Origin: Coriobacteriales bacterium
Lineage (GTDB): Bacteria; Actinomycetota; Coriobacteriia; Coriobacteriales; JAEZZM01
Assembly: GCA_029983705.1 (NCBI GenBank)
Contig: JASBYZ010000006.1
Span: 1 to 32,028 of the forward strand
Direction of reading: 5' to 3'
DNA length: 32,028 nt
Shown: in pieces, positions 15,826-24,089 of the stretch
Layout: each line of letters begins with the position of its first letter
Numbering within the stretch: the first letter of the stretch is position 1
Position numbers and translations under genes: made by a program
The notes under the pieces: model-generated
Seen by the model: the letters and a program-made list of their open reading frames with translations, nothing else
Databases searched by the model: none
What the model was told of the DNA's origin: nothing

Positions 15826-18252
15826 ATGGATAAGAACGTTTCGAGAAGGGGATTTGTTGGTGCAAGTGCTGCATTGGGATCGCTTTTAGCACTTGGCGCT
15901 TGTAGTAACGCTAACGTGGGAGATACGCCAGCAAATGATTCTTCTAAAGAGAGTTCCAAAACATCCACAACAGCTCAAGTTTCTCAAGACCCAAGAGAGG
16001 GTTGTGAGGTAAGCAATAACTGGTGTCAGATGTGTGGAGCTGCTCAAACTAACTGCTGCGTTACTTGCTATACAAAAGATGGCAAGCTTGTTTACATCGA
16101 AGGTAATCCTGATGCAGGAAATAACGGTGGACAAGAAACCCATTCTATTTGCTTAAAAGGTAACGCTGCGGTATCTATGCCATATTCACCACAAAGAATT
16201 CAGTATCCTATGAAACGTGTGGGCGAGAAGGGCGAAGGTAAATTTGAGAGAATTACCTGGGAGCAAGCTATCAAAGAGATTGCTGCTAAGTTTAAAGAAA
16301 ATAAAGAAAAATACGGCCCAGAATCTCTAGGTATCTTATCGCCAGAATTTTATCCAGTACTTGGTACTTTAGGTAGAAGATTCTTAAACGTTTACGGCTC
16401 ACCTAATTACATGCACTCTGGAATTTGTGCGCTTCAAAGAATGGCTGCAGGAAAAATTTCTATTGGTAAAGCCAAAACAGCACCTGCTCAAATGGACAAA
16501 ACTAAACTTCTAGTTGTGTGGGGCGCTAACTACGGCAACTCCGGTATGAACAAAGGAAACCCAGCCAAACACGTTAAGGCACAAGAAAAGGGCATGAAGG
16601 TTATTTCTATCAAGCCAATGCTTGACCCTATGGCTGCTCGCTCAGATATTTGGATGCCAATTAGACCTGGTACTGATGCTGCACTTGGTCTTGCTTTCTT
16701 AAACGTGATTATTGGCGAAGAATTCTACGATAAAGAGTTTGTAGAAAACTGGACAGTTGGATTTGATGAGCTCGCAGAGCATGTTAAGCCATTTACTCCA
16801 GCATGGGCATCAGAGATTACTGGACTTGAAGAGTCACAGATTAATGAAGTAGCTCATATGCTTGGAACTGAGTCACCTCTTGGAATCATTTATGGTAACG
16901 GTATCTGTGACCAAGCAAACGATGGTAACTGGCAGGCAGTTATCCCATGTCTAATCTCAGCTATCACCGGAAACCTAGATATTCCTGGTGGTGGAGGAGC
17001 AGGAAAGAAAATGCCAGCACCTCTTGTAAAGCTCAATCCTGTAGATAGACTTACTGACAGACTCCAAGCATCAGAGGAAGATAAGGCTAAAGGCTATCAT
17101 GCTGGAATGGCAAAGCTAAATGCTCCAGAGTTCCCTCGTTGGTATCAAAATCCTAAGACTTGGGAGAGCGGTCCAAACACTGCATACTATAAGGGCATCA
17201 TGTCAATTTTGACTGAGAAACCTTACCCAATTAAGACTTTGCTTGGCCAAAAGTCAAACCCAATGTCTTCTACTCGTCAGCCAAAGAAGGTTGCAGAAGC
17301 GCTTAAAAAGTGCGACTGTTACGTTGCGATGGATACGACTTGGAATGCATCTTGTGACTATGCAGACTATGTTTTACCAGCTGCTACTGGATATGAGACA
17401 AGTCATCAAATTGCGCTAAAAAACAGACCAAACGGAACATTTATTGGCATGAACAACGGAACCATTGAGCCAATGTATGAGTCAAAGTCTGACTGGCAGT
17501 TCTACCTTGATCTTGCGGTAGAGCTTGGCATGGGTGAGGACTTCTGGAACGGTGACATGGACGAGTGCCTCCGTGAGCAACTAGAAGGTACCGGCATCAC
17601 TCTTGAAGAGCTAAGAAGTGCTCCAAAGGGAATCTTTATCAAGCGTGAAGATGGCGCAAAGCCAGAAGAACCAACATATAAGAATTACGAGAAGCTCTTT
17701 GAAGACTTACCTGAAGGCAAAGTTCAGTGCAAAAACTTACGGATTGGTGGCAAGCCAAACAATACTGAGACTGGCACCTTAGGCTACTTCCCAGAGTACA
17801 AGGGTCCACAAGAAACCTTGCAGGATAAAGAACTGGCTGAGAAATATCCACTCATTATCACAGACGTTCATGCACACAGAACTTGTCAGCACGGACACTA
17901 TCATGATGTAGCTTATTTAAGAGAGCTAGCACCATATCCTTGGGTAATTATCAACCCTAAAGCTGCTGACAAATACGGTATCAAAGATGACCAATGGGTT
18001 CGCGTTGAGTCGCCTCACGGCTATGTAAAATTGAGAACCAAATTTTATGAGGGAATCTCTCCAGAGGTATTAATGACCAAGCGTGGCTTTGCCCAACCTT
18101 GTGATGACCTAGGACTAGAAGGCTATCCAAATTATGACGGTGGATCTGAGATTAACGTGTTATACGACTCAGAAATTGAAAACTTTGATGACTTTAACTC
18201 AGCTATGGCTAAGCAAACCTTAGTTTCAATTACACCTTGGGAGGAGAAATAA
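15826..18252 (+). CDS. Tat-exported molybdopterin (bis-MGD) oxidoreductase, catalytic subunit
   Basis: A DMSO-reductase-superfamily molybdoenzyme of 808 residues. The N terminus has a twin-arginine motif (SRRGFVG, 6-12) and a lipobox (LGAC, C26), predicting a lipid-anchored extracytoplasmic protein. A [4Fe-4S] site follows: C67-x2-C70, C77/C78 and C109 in SICLKG. The molybdenum-ligand region is GSPNYMHSGIC, with C201 at the position that is Cys in polysulfide/thiosulfate/arsenate reductase-type enzymes, not the Ser of classical DMSO reductases. The C-terminal dinucleotide-binding domain is complete (HRTCQHGHYHDVAYLREL through VRVESPHGYVKL). It overlaps the iron-sulfur subunit gene by one base. 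The substrate cannot be read from sequence; a sulfur or nitrogen oxyanion, an S/N-oxide or an aromatic compound are all possible. Confidence 0.92.
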   Translation: MDKNVSRRGFVGASAALGSLLALGACSNANVGDTPANDSSKESSKTSTTAQVSQDPREGCEVSNNWCQMCGAAQTNCCVTCYTKDGKLVYIEGNPDAGNNGGQETHSICLKGNAAVSMPYSPQRIQYPMKRVGEKGEGKFERITWEQAIKEIAAKFKENKEKYGPESLGILSPEFYPVLGTLGRRFLNVYGSPNYMHSGICALQRMAAGKISIGKAKTAPAQMDKTKLLVVWGANYGNSGMNKGNPAKHVKAQEKGMKVISIKPMLDPMAARSDIWMPIRPGTDAALGLAFLNVIIGEEFYDKEFVENWTVGFDELAEHVKPFTPAWASEITGLEESQINEVAHMLGTESPLGIIYGNGICDQANDGNWQAVIPCLISAITGNLDIPGGGGAGKKMPAPLVKLNPVDRLTDRLQASEEDKAKGYHAGMAKLNAPEFPRWYQNPKTWESGPNTAYYKGIMSILTEKPYPIKTLLGQKSNPMSSTRQPKKVAEALKKCDCYVAMDTTWNASCDYADYVLPAATGYETSHQIALKNRPNGTFIGMNNGTIEPMYESKSDWQFYLDLAVELGMGEDFWNGDMDECLREQLEGTGITLEELRSAPKGIFIKREDGAKPEEPTYKNYEKLFEDLPEGKVQCKNLRIGGKPNNTETGTLGYFPEYKGPQETLQDKELAEKYPLIITDVHAHRTCQHGHYHDVAYLRELAPYPWVIINPKAADKYGIKDDQWVRVESPHGYVKLRTKFYEGISPEVLMTKRGFAQPCDDLGLEGYPNYDGGSEINVLYDSEIENFDDFNSAMAKQTLVSITPWEEK

Positions 18253-18794
18253 TGGCTAGTCAAGTAGGATTCTTATATATACCTAATCGATGCATCCAGT
18301 GCTGGGCTTGCCAAGTTTCTTGCAAACAATGGCATGGCATTAAAGCAGGAAGTATAGCAAGACGTGTAGTTGTTGATACGGTAGAGGGAGAGTTTCCAAA
18401 GGTACAGAGAACCTTTAACTCAAAGGCTTGCAACTACTGCGAGACTCCAGCCTGCCTTGAAGCATGTCCTGTTGGAGCTATTAGTAAGCGAAAAGACAAC
18501 GGTGCTGTTGTAGTAGACCAAGACACCTGCATTTCTTGCAAAACTTGTGTTGAAGCTTGTCCATATGATGTACCTCAGTATGACCCAGAGCACGGTGAAA
18601 AGATGGACAAGTGTGACCACTGCATGTCATTAAATGTAGGCGATGGTGAAGAGACACGTTGTGTACAAACCTGCCCAACTCAAGCGCTGCATTCTGGTAC
18701 TCTAGAAGAACTTAAAAAGAAGGCAGAAGAGATGGGACTTACAGTAGAGCCACTAGACGGCCCACTTAACCCATCTGTATTAATTGCAAAGTAG
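18252..18794 (+). CDS. Four-cluster ferredoxin subunit of the molybdoenzyme (DmsB-like)
   Basis: The electron-transfer subunit, 180 residues from ATG 18252. This start is preferred over one 15 nt upstream because it has GGAGGAG at about 18240-18246 and forms a TAATG overlap with the catalytic subunit. Four cysteine groups bind four [4Fe-4S] clusters: CIQCWACQVSC near the N terminus, CNYCETPACLEACP, CISCKTCVEACPYD, and CDHC with CVQTCP near the C terminus. It has no signal peptide and probably leaves the cell with the Tat-tagged catalytic subunit. No NrfD/DmsC-type membrane anchor gene follows, which is unusual for this class. Confidence 0.95.
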   Translation: MASQVGFLYIPNRCIQCWACQVSCKQWHGIKAGSIARRVVVDTVEGEFPKVQRTFNSKACNYCETPACLEACPVGAISKRKDNGAVVVDQDTCISCKTCVEACPYDVPQYDPEHGEKMDKCDHCMSLNVGDGEETRCVQTCPTQALHSGTLEELKKKAEEMGLTVEPLDGPLNPSVLIAK

Positions 18795-18802
18795 GGTAGT
18801 GT

Positions 18803-19387
18803 ATGTCTGAAACGTTAGCGACAGAAGAAAGAATTGCGGTATATAATGCTCTTGCAACCTTAATGCTTATAGAGCCTAGCAAAAACCTTTTAGAGGTATT
18901 GAAAGAGGGAGCTAAACACCTTCCATTTGGTTTATCAAAACTTGAGGAGTGCATAGATCCATTTGAAAGTTTGGATGAGGCTAAAAAAGAAATTGGTGCT
19001 GAATACATCAAAGCTTTTTACTCAATGAGTGCTAATCCAATTTCATTATATGAGTCAGTTCATACGAGTGATGAAGGTCTTGTAAAACAAGAATCCTTTG
19101 ATCAGATGACGCAATTTATTGAAGATGAAAATCTTGAGCTAACAGGTTTAGACAATGTAATGGTTGACCATATTGCAGTAGAACTTATGTGTATGGCAAA
19201 GCTTTTGGGCGATGAGACCGAAAGCTCCGATAATGCGAAGTCAAAGAAATTCTTTGAAGATCATATTCAAGATTGGATACCAGGACTATTTAAAGAAGTG
19301 TTAGATAAAGACTTCTCAAAGTTTTATGCAATTGTGGCTCAATCAGCACTTGATTTCTTAGAGACAGAAAAAGAAGTGTACGCGTAA
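18803..19387 (+). CDS. TorD/DmsD-family molybdoenzyme maturation chaperone
   Basis: A cytoplasmic, all-helical chaperone of 194 residues that binds the Tat signal and apo-form of the catalytic subunit until cofactor is inserted. Family traits are the early YNALATLML helix, the AEYIKAFYSMSANPISLYESVH segment (the family's Y-x-x-L-F-x-G/P-x-x-Y-P region in variant form), and the VDHIAVELMCMAKLL helix, with an acidic C-terminal half. It begins 8 nt after the iron-sulfur subunit and closes the operon, followed at once by a strong terminator. Confidence 0.9.
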   Translation: MSETLATEERIAVYNALATLMLIEPSKNLLEVLKEGAKHLPFGLSKLEECIDPFESLDEAKKEIGAEYIKAFYSMSANPISLYESVHTSDEGLVKQESFDQMTQFIEDENLELTGLDNVMVDHIAVELMCMAKLLGDETESSDNAKSKKFFEDHIQDWIPGLFKEVLDKDFSKFYAIVAQSALDFLETEKEVYA

Positions 19388-19410
19388 AGAATCAATACAA
19401 TGGAAATATA

Positions 19411-19450
19411 AAAGCAGCCAGTTCAAATTGAGCTGGCTGCTTTGCTTTGT
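19411..19450 (+). terminator. Terminator of the molybdoenzyme operon
   Basis: AAAGCAGCCAG (19411-19421) pairs with CTGGCTGCTTT (19433-19443). The stem extends by a TTC/GAG pairing around a short loop and is followed by a T-rich tail. Confidence 0.88.
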
Positions 19451-19461
19451 AGAGGGTTTAG

Positions 19462-20190
19462 ATTTCTCCAGCAATATGTTTTACAGCATGTCTTGCTAAG
19501 CTTCTTTACCAAAATCTTCGTCAACTTGATTATCAAAGAAAGTATTGTTTTTGTGCTCCTGCACAGAGTTTATCCATTTATTTAATAGTATTAATTGTAA
19601 TGATTGCCTTTAATATTACACCAACATTAAACATTGACAGAACGTATCTACTATCTGCACTTTTTATATTATCAGGATACTTATTTTCGATGGTGTTTAT
19701 TAATTACAACAGTAGTTTTTTAGGAGTGTCAATTAGTTTATTAATTGCTGGAAGTGAGATTTTTGATGTTTTAATTGGAACAAATGCTGGGCACTTGATA
19801 AATTATTATGGAAGGTTACTTTATGCAACTTTGTGCATAGCTCTTATAATTTTTGTTTTTGTAGCATTTAATTTAATAGTGCTAAGAGATTTTAGTTTTG
19901 AAAGAACCATTACGGGAATTCATGAATTTCAAGAATTAGATAGTAATAATATTGTTGTTGAAAATTTCGACAATAAAATTGCTGTAGCATCTGAGAGTTA
20001 CCAATTAACTCCAAGGGAATCTGAAGTTTATGGTCTTATGGTTAAAGGTAGAAATGCCGGATATATCAAAGAGGAGTTAGGTATTTCCATTAATACAGTT
20101 AAAACTCATGTGTCAAATATTTATAAGAAGTTAGATGTTCATTCTCAACAGGAACTTATTAATCAATTTGAAGAGCTAGATAATATCTAG
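19462..20190 (+). pseudogene. 5'-truncated multi-TM LuxR regulator
   Basis: This reads as the C-terminal half of the same regulator family encoded at 10717-12141. Three or four hydrophobic segments (for example SIYLIVLIVMIAFNIT, LLSALFILSGYLFSMVFI and LLYATLCIALIIFVFVAFNL) lead to an intact LuxR HTH: LTPRESEVYGLMVKGRNAGYI then SINTVKTHVSNIYKKLDV. The frame is open upstream of the first ATG (19600) back to 19462, still reading as protein-like sequence, and is then cut by TAG at 19459 and 19450 next to the preceding terminator. ATG 19600 lies inside a hydrophobic helix and has no ribosome-binding site. The missing N-terminal half (about 250 residues) indicates a deletion remnant, although a short 196-residue regulator could still be made. 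It probably once regulated the molybdoenzyme operon beside it. Confidence 0.65.
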
Positions 20191-20196
20191 CTCTTC
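20170..20196. terminator. Hairpin overlapping the luxR-remnant stop codon
   Basis: Perfect 12-bp arms, GAAGAGCTAGAT (20170-20181) and ATCTAGCTCTTC (20185-20196), have a 3-nt loop. The stop codon is inside the hairpin. It separates this remnant from the convergent exonuclease gene. Confidence 0.75.
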
Positions 20197-20205
20197 TGTA
20201 AATAA

Positions 20206-20835
20206 TTATCTAGTTAAAATTCTTGGCTCTGGAACATCATCAGGAACATCCCAAACCATGTTTTGAGCAATATCTACTGCATCAAAAGTAAGATTTTTAT
20301 CATTCTTAATAAAGTGTGAGAACATTTCTGCTGCAGCAAGGGTATCGTCAAGTGCGCAGTGTGCATTCTCTAAGTCAATTCCTAAATACTCTGCAATAGC
20401 GCCCAATTTATAGTGTGGTAGGGTTAGGTATTTTTTAGCTAGAGTAATGGTGTCAATTGAAGGAAGTGGATCTCCAAAGGTGTGAAGACCGGCACGTTGA
20501 AGTTCAGCTGTTAAAAATGGAACATCAAAGCTTGTGTTGTGAGCTACGAGAGGTGCTCCTGCAAACATCTGATATACATATGGGGCAATCTCTTCAAAGC
20601 GAGGAGCATCTTTTATCATTGGAAGGGTAATGCCGTGAACATGAGTAGCCCCAACATCAATACCTTCACCAGGATTTACAAGAGTGGTCCACTTTCTTCC
20701 AATGTTTCCTGCTTCATCTACATATACAAGTGCAATTTCAATAATCTTGTCAATTTCTGGTCTCATACCATTAGTTTCAAGATCTATAACGTAGTAGCCA
20801 GTGTTATCAAATAGTGCACCAATTCCAAAAGGCAT
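20206..20835 (-). CDS. DEDDh 3'-5' exonuclease (DnaQ/PolC exonuclease-like)
   Basis: A stand-alone exonuclease domain of 209 residues. The DEDDh catalytic set is visible: Asp and Glu in VIDLETNG near residue 18, Asp in HNTSFDVPFL at about 100, and His and Asp in HCALDDTLAA near 160. It resembles the proofreading exonuclease fold of DNA polymerase III epsilon/PolC rather than oligoribonuclease or RNase T, but there is no polymerase or BRCT domain. A role in DNA repair or editing is likely; the exact partner is unknown. AAGGA 7 nt before the ATG supports the start. Confidence 0.87.
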   Translation of the reverse strand: MPFGIGALFDNTGYYVIDLETNGMRPEIDKIIEIALVYVDEAGNIGRKWTTLVNPGEGIDVGATHVHGITLPMIKDAPRFEEIAPYVYQMFAGAPLVAHNTSFDVPFLTAELQRAGLHTFGDPLPSIDTITLAKKYLTLPHYKLGAIAEYLGIDLENAHCALDDTLAAAEMFSHFIKNDKNLTFDAVDIAQNMVWDVPDDVPEPRILTR

Positions 20836-20959
20836 AGCAATCCTTTCTCAGTTAAATCTAAAGTAATTGTTAATTCTAACCTTATCTAAGATGTAATGCA
20901 CCCAAATGGGCACATATATAAATACGTTCTACAAATACAAAATACGTAAGGAGTTTCGT

Positions 20960-21478
20960 ATGGCTGAAAGAACTGGATTTAAAATGGCAGATACCGAGCT
21001 TACTCTATTGGGAGATGAGCTAAAGGTAGGAGATAAGGCACCTGAGTTTAAAGCAGTAAAGCAAGACCTTTCAGAGTTTAAGCTCTCTGACGCAGGTGAC
21101 AAGATCAAATTAATTTTTGCAGTACCATCTTTAGATACAGAGGTTTGCGAGTTAGAAACCATTCGCTTTAATAAAGAGGCAGATAAATTAGGCGATGATG
21201 TAATTATCATTGGTGTTTCAGCTGACCTACCATTTGCACAAAGTCGTTTTTGTGCAGCAAAAGATATTGAGCACCTAGAGTTAGTATCTGATCACAAGGA
21301 CTTTGATTTTGGCGATAAGTTTGGTACCCATATTAAAGAACTTAGACTTGAGAACAGATCAGTATTCATTCTTGATAAAGACAACACCGTACAACATGTA
21401 GAGTATATTGAGCAAAACACTGAAATGCCTGACTTTGATGCAGCTCTTGCTAAAGCCAAAGAACTTCTAAATAAATAA
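20960..21478 (+). CDS. tpx: Thiol peroxidase (atypical 2-Cys peroxiredoxin, Tpx)
   Basis: A thioredoxin-dependent lipid/hydrogen peroxide reductase of 172 residues from ATG 20960, chosen because AAGGAG (20948-20953) lies 6 nt upstream; the longer reading from 20906 lacks a ribosome-binding site. The peroxidatic cysteine is C63 in PSLDTEVC, where the Thr and Ser of the active site are also present, and the resolving cysteine is C98 in SRFCAAKD, matching the C61/C95 pair of E. coli Tpx. With the GPX-type peroxidase at 5979 it forms a cytosolic peroxide defence that needs no haem. Confidence 0.95.
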   Translation: MAERTGFKMADTELTLLGDELKVGDKAPEFKAVKQDLSEFKLSDAGDKIKLIFAVPSLDTEVCELETIRFNKEADKLGDDVIIIGVSADLPFAQSRFCAAKDIEHLELVSDHKDFDFGDKFGTHIKELRLENRSVFILDKDNTVQHVEYIEQNTEMPDFDAALAKAKELLNK

Positions 21479-21534
21479 TCAATTAATATTTCTAATTGAT
21501 ACGCATCTAATGCGCAATAAAAAGACTGCCTATT

Positions 21535-21565
21535 GTATGCCTCCTGGTTTTACCAGGAGGCATAC
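21535..21565. terminator. Bidirectional terminator between tpx and ecfT
   Basis: Perfect 14-bp arms, GTATGCCTCCTGGT and ACCAGGAGGCATAC, have a 3-nt TTT loop. It sits between convergent genes. Confidence 0.85.
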
Positions 21566-21587
21566 TTGTATCAAAAAGAGAAAGTCA

Positions 21588-22334
21588 TTAAAGAATAAAT
21601 GCAATAATTGGGAGCAAGAGTGAAACACCCATTAAGGCAAAGTCTAAAGCCTTAAAAGGGTACTGCTTAAACGCGCTCTTATCGTCACGTAAATAAAAGC
21701 CACGCTGTTCTGCGGCAAGTGCTGCATCGTCAGCCTTTGATACAGAAGAGATAAGCAAAGGAGCCATTAAAGGAAGCATAAGTTTAAGCTTTCTAAAGGG
21801 GTTTGGAGTATCAAACTCAACACCTCGTGCTGTTTGAGCTTCTGTAATCATTTTCATCTCGTGGGCAAATATTGGAATAAATTTAATAGCAGTAGTTATC
21901 GTGAAAGCAAACTTATAGGGGATATGTAACTTTTGAACTGCTGCATTAGTAAGATCAGTAATCTTGGTTAAAGAGAGCATGATAATAAGGGGAAGCGCAA
22001 AACCTACGATTCTTAAGACTACTTTAATGCCTCGTCTAATGCCCTCATCGGTCATGAATAAAAAGATAGTTTGACCATCCCTAATAATAATGGTCTGAAC
22101 TACAAACATCACAATACCAAGTCCGGCAAGTCCTAGGATAAGCAGGCGTACAAGCCTTGCAAGGCCTGTAGCTACTCCTATAGCAACGCTTAGTAATATA
22201 AGTGCTATTGAAAGATAAATGTTACTTGATAAAAAGACTGCGGCACATATTGCTATGGCAATAAAAATTTTAGTGAGAGGGTTTGCCTTATGAAGGATGG
22301 TATTGCCCTCATGGTATTCAAGAATTGCAGGCAT
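21588..22334 (-). CDS. ecfT: ECF transporter transmembrane (T) component
   Basis: The energy-coupling membrane subunit of an ECF-type ABC importer, 248 residues. It has about five to six membrane segments and two cytoplasmic coupling-helix motifs: TARGVEF (the canonical Ala-Arg-Gly) and AEQRGFYL (an ARG variant, Gln-Arg-Gly). These contact the two ATPase domains. The start codon directly follows the stop of the ATPase gene (TAG then ATG), so translation is coupled. It is the last gene of the Trp-attenuated operon. Confidence 0.92.
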   Translation of the reverse strand: MPAILEYHEGNTILHKANPLTKIFIAIAICAAVFLSSNIYLSIALILLSVAIGVATGLARLVRLLILGLAGLGIVMFVVQTIIIRDGQTIFLFMTDEGIRRGIKVVLRIVGFALPLIIMLSLTKITDLTNAAVQKLHIPYKFAFTITTAIKFIPIFAHEMKMITEAQTARGVEFDTPNPFRKLKLMLPLMAPLLISSVSKADDAALAAEQRGFYLRDDKSAFKQYPFKALDFALMGVSLLLPIIAFIL

Positions 22335-24074
22335 CTACATCACCGCCTGTTTTGTAATTTCTACAATGTCACTAACTTCTGAAACGCCGTGGTATGCCTT
22401 GTAGCCCTTATGTGTGAGAGCCTTTGATACTTGCATAACTTGAGGAGCCTTAAGGTATGACTCATCAAGCACCTCATCTCTCATAAATATGTCCTCTGAA
22501 CTTCCGTTTGCAAGCATTTTTCCGTTTGCCATAACTATTACTCGGCTTGCAAAGTCGCTTACGACTTCCATGTCGTGACATACCATAAGCACAGCGCAAC
22601 CCTGCTCTTGAGCGTCTTTAACGATCTGCATAACCCTCATACACTCTTGATAGTCAAGCCCGTTAGTTGGCTCATCTAAGATTAAAACGCGAGGCTCAGT
22701 AACCAGAGTGGATGCAAGGGCAACAAGCTGCCTTTGACCACGAGAGAGGGTAAAAGGAGCTGCATCTTTATCAAGACCAAAGTTATTAATCATCTCGATT
22801 GCTTTGCTCTGAGCCTCCTCAGTACTTTTGCCAAGGAGCTCTAGGCTAAATGCAACCTCTTCAAGCACGGTATTTTTACTAATTTGATAGTCTGGGTTTT
22901 GAAAGAGGGTTGATACAAACTGAGCAATTTGAGAAGTGCGTGCATCTTGGGTGTTATTACCACAAATAGAGACACTTCCAGCACTTGGTTTTATAAGGCC
23001 GTTGGTAAGCTTAGTAATAGTTGTTTTACCAGCACCATTTTGTCCTACAATTGCAAGAAGCTCTCCGGCATATAAGTCAAAGCTCACATCACTCAGTGCC
23101 TTTAGTCCCGTAGGATAGATATAGTCAACATGCTCAAAGTTAAGGACTTGTTCTTCAGGTTTTGGAGTGTGTGCGTGGGGAGAGCTTAGGTCCTCATCGC
23201 CCAAAGATAGCTTTGAATCTTTTGAGGCGCCTTTAAGTAATGAATCAATCTCAGTAAGGCTCTCTGAAACAGTAAGTGCGACAGCGTTTTTCTCACTTAA
23301 GCGAGCCTCGTACAAACTATTTGAGATTCTAGTAACACGCGGGGTGTCAACACCAATAGCTCTAAGTTCTTCAGAGTGAGAAAAGACCTCCTTTGGACTT
23401 CCGTAAAAGGCAAGTTCACCCTTACTCATAACCGCAATATGCTTACAAAACTCGGCAAGGTGGGCAACCTTTTGCTCAATTACTACGATGGTCATATTAT
23501 GATCTTGATTTAATGTCTTTAAGATTTCATACACGTTTTCTGTTGAGGCAGGATCAAGTGCAGCAGTTGGCTCATCTAAGACCATAACCTGGGGGTTCAG
23601 TGCAAGAATCGCTGCAATGGCAACCTTTTGCTTTTGTCCTCCAGAAAGCGTCATAATCTCACGATCTTTAAGCTCTAAGATACCTACTCTAGATAGCGTT
23701 TCATCAATAATTCTGGGGATGTCTGCATGGTTAACTCCAAAATTTTCAAGACCATATAACATCTCGTCATACACATTTGCGGCAACAATTTGCGCATCTA
23801 TGTTTTGGAGCACGGATCCGAGCACCTTAGAGATATCAGTAAGGCTTGCCTCATAAGTATCAAGCTCACCAATTTGTGCCTGGCCTCGGTATTCTCCTCT
23901 AAAATGATGAGGAATAGCCCCGCTCAATGAAGAAGCGAGGCTAGTCTTTCCTGCACCTGATGGACCAATGATTCCTAAAAAGTCACCTGGTGCTATATCT
24001 AGATTGATATCTTTTAGTGCAAAGTGTTCTGCGTCTTTATACTTAAAAGATAAATCCTTGATAAAAATAGTCAC
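22335..24074 (-). CDS. ecfA: ECF transporter ATPase, fused tandem A1-A2
   Basis: A 579-residue double ABC ATPase, equivalent to EcfA1 and EcfA2 fused. Domain 1 (about 1-240) has Walker A GPSGAGKTS, signature LSGGQKQK and Walker B VMVLDEPTAALDP. A linker of about 80 residues, rich in Ser/Glu/Lys, joins domain 2 (about 320-560), with Walker A GQNGAGKTT, a deviating signature LSRGQRQ and Walker B VLILDEPTNGLD. Fused EcfAA proteins are well known, particularly in Actinomycetota. The start is GTG 24074, with a weak AGAAAG upstream, 15 nt after the S-component gene. Confidence 0.93.
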   Translation of the reverse strand: MTIFIKDLSFKYKDAEHFALKDINLDIAPGDFLGIIGPSGAGKTSLASSLSGAIPHHFRGEYRGQAQIGELDTYEASLTDISKVLGSVLQNIDAQIVAANVYDEMLYGLENFGVNHADIPRIIDETLSRVGILELKDREIMTLSGGQKQKVAIAAILALNPQVMVLDEPTAALDPASTENVYEILKTLNQDHNMTIVVIEQKVAHLAEFCKHIAVMSKGELAFYGSPKEVFSHSEELRAIGVDTPRVTRISNSLYEARLSEKNAVALTVSESLTEIDSLLKGASKDSKLSLGDEDLSSPHAHTPKPEEQVLNFEHVDYIYPTGLKALSDVSFDLYAGELLAIVGQNGAGKTTITKLTNGLIKPSAGSVSICGNNTQDARTSQIAQFVSTLFQNPDYQISKNTVLEEVAFSLELLGKSTEEAQSKAIEMINNFGLDKDAAPFTLSRGQRQLVALASTLVTEPRVLILDEPTNGLDYQECMRVMQIVKDAQEQGCAVLMVCHDMEVVSDFASRVIVMANGKMLANGSSEDIFMRDEVLDESYLKAPQVMQVSKALTHKGYKAYHGVSEVSDIVEITKQAVM

Positions 24075-24089
24075 GAGTTAATTTCTTTC

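Noticed and set aside
20906..20959. Extended N terminus of Tpx
   Set aside because: There is no ribosome-binding site, the extra residues are unlike the family, and AAGGAG precedes ATG 20960 at ideal spacing.
20836..20959. PerR box upstream of tpx
   Set aside because: No TTATAAT-N-ATTATAA-like palindrome is present, so PerR control of tpx was not claimed.
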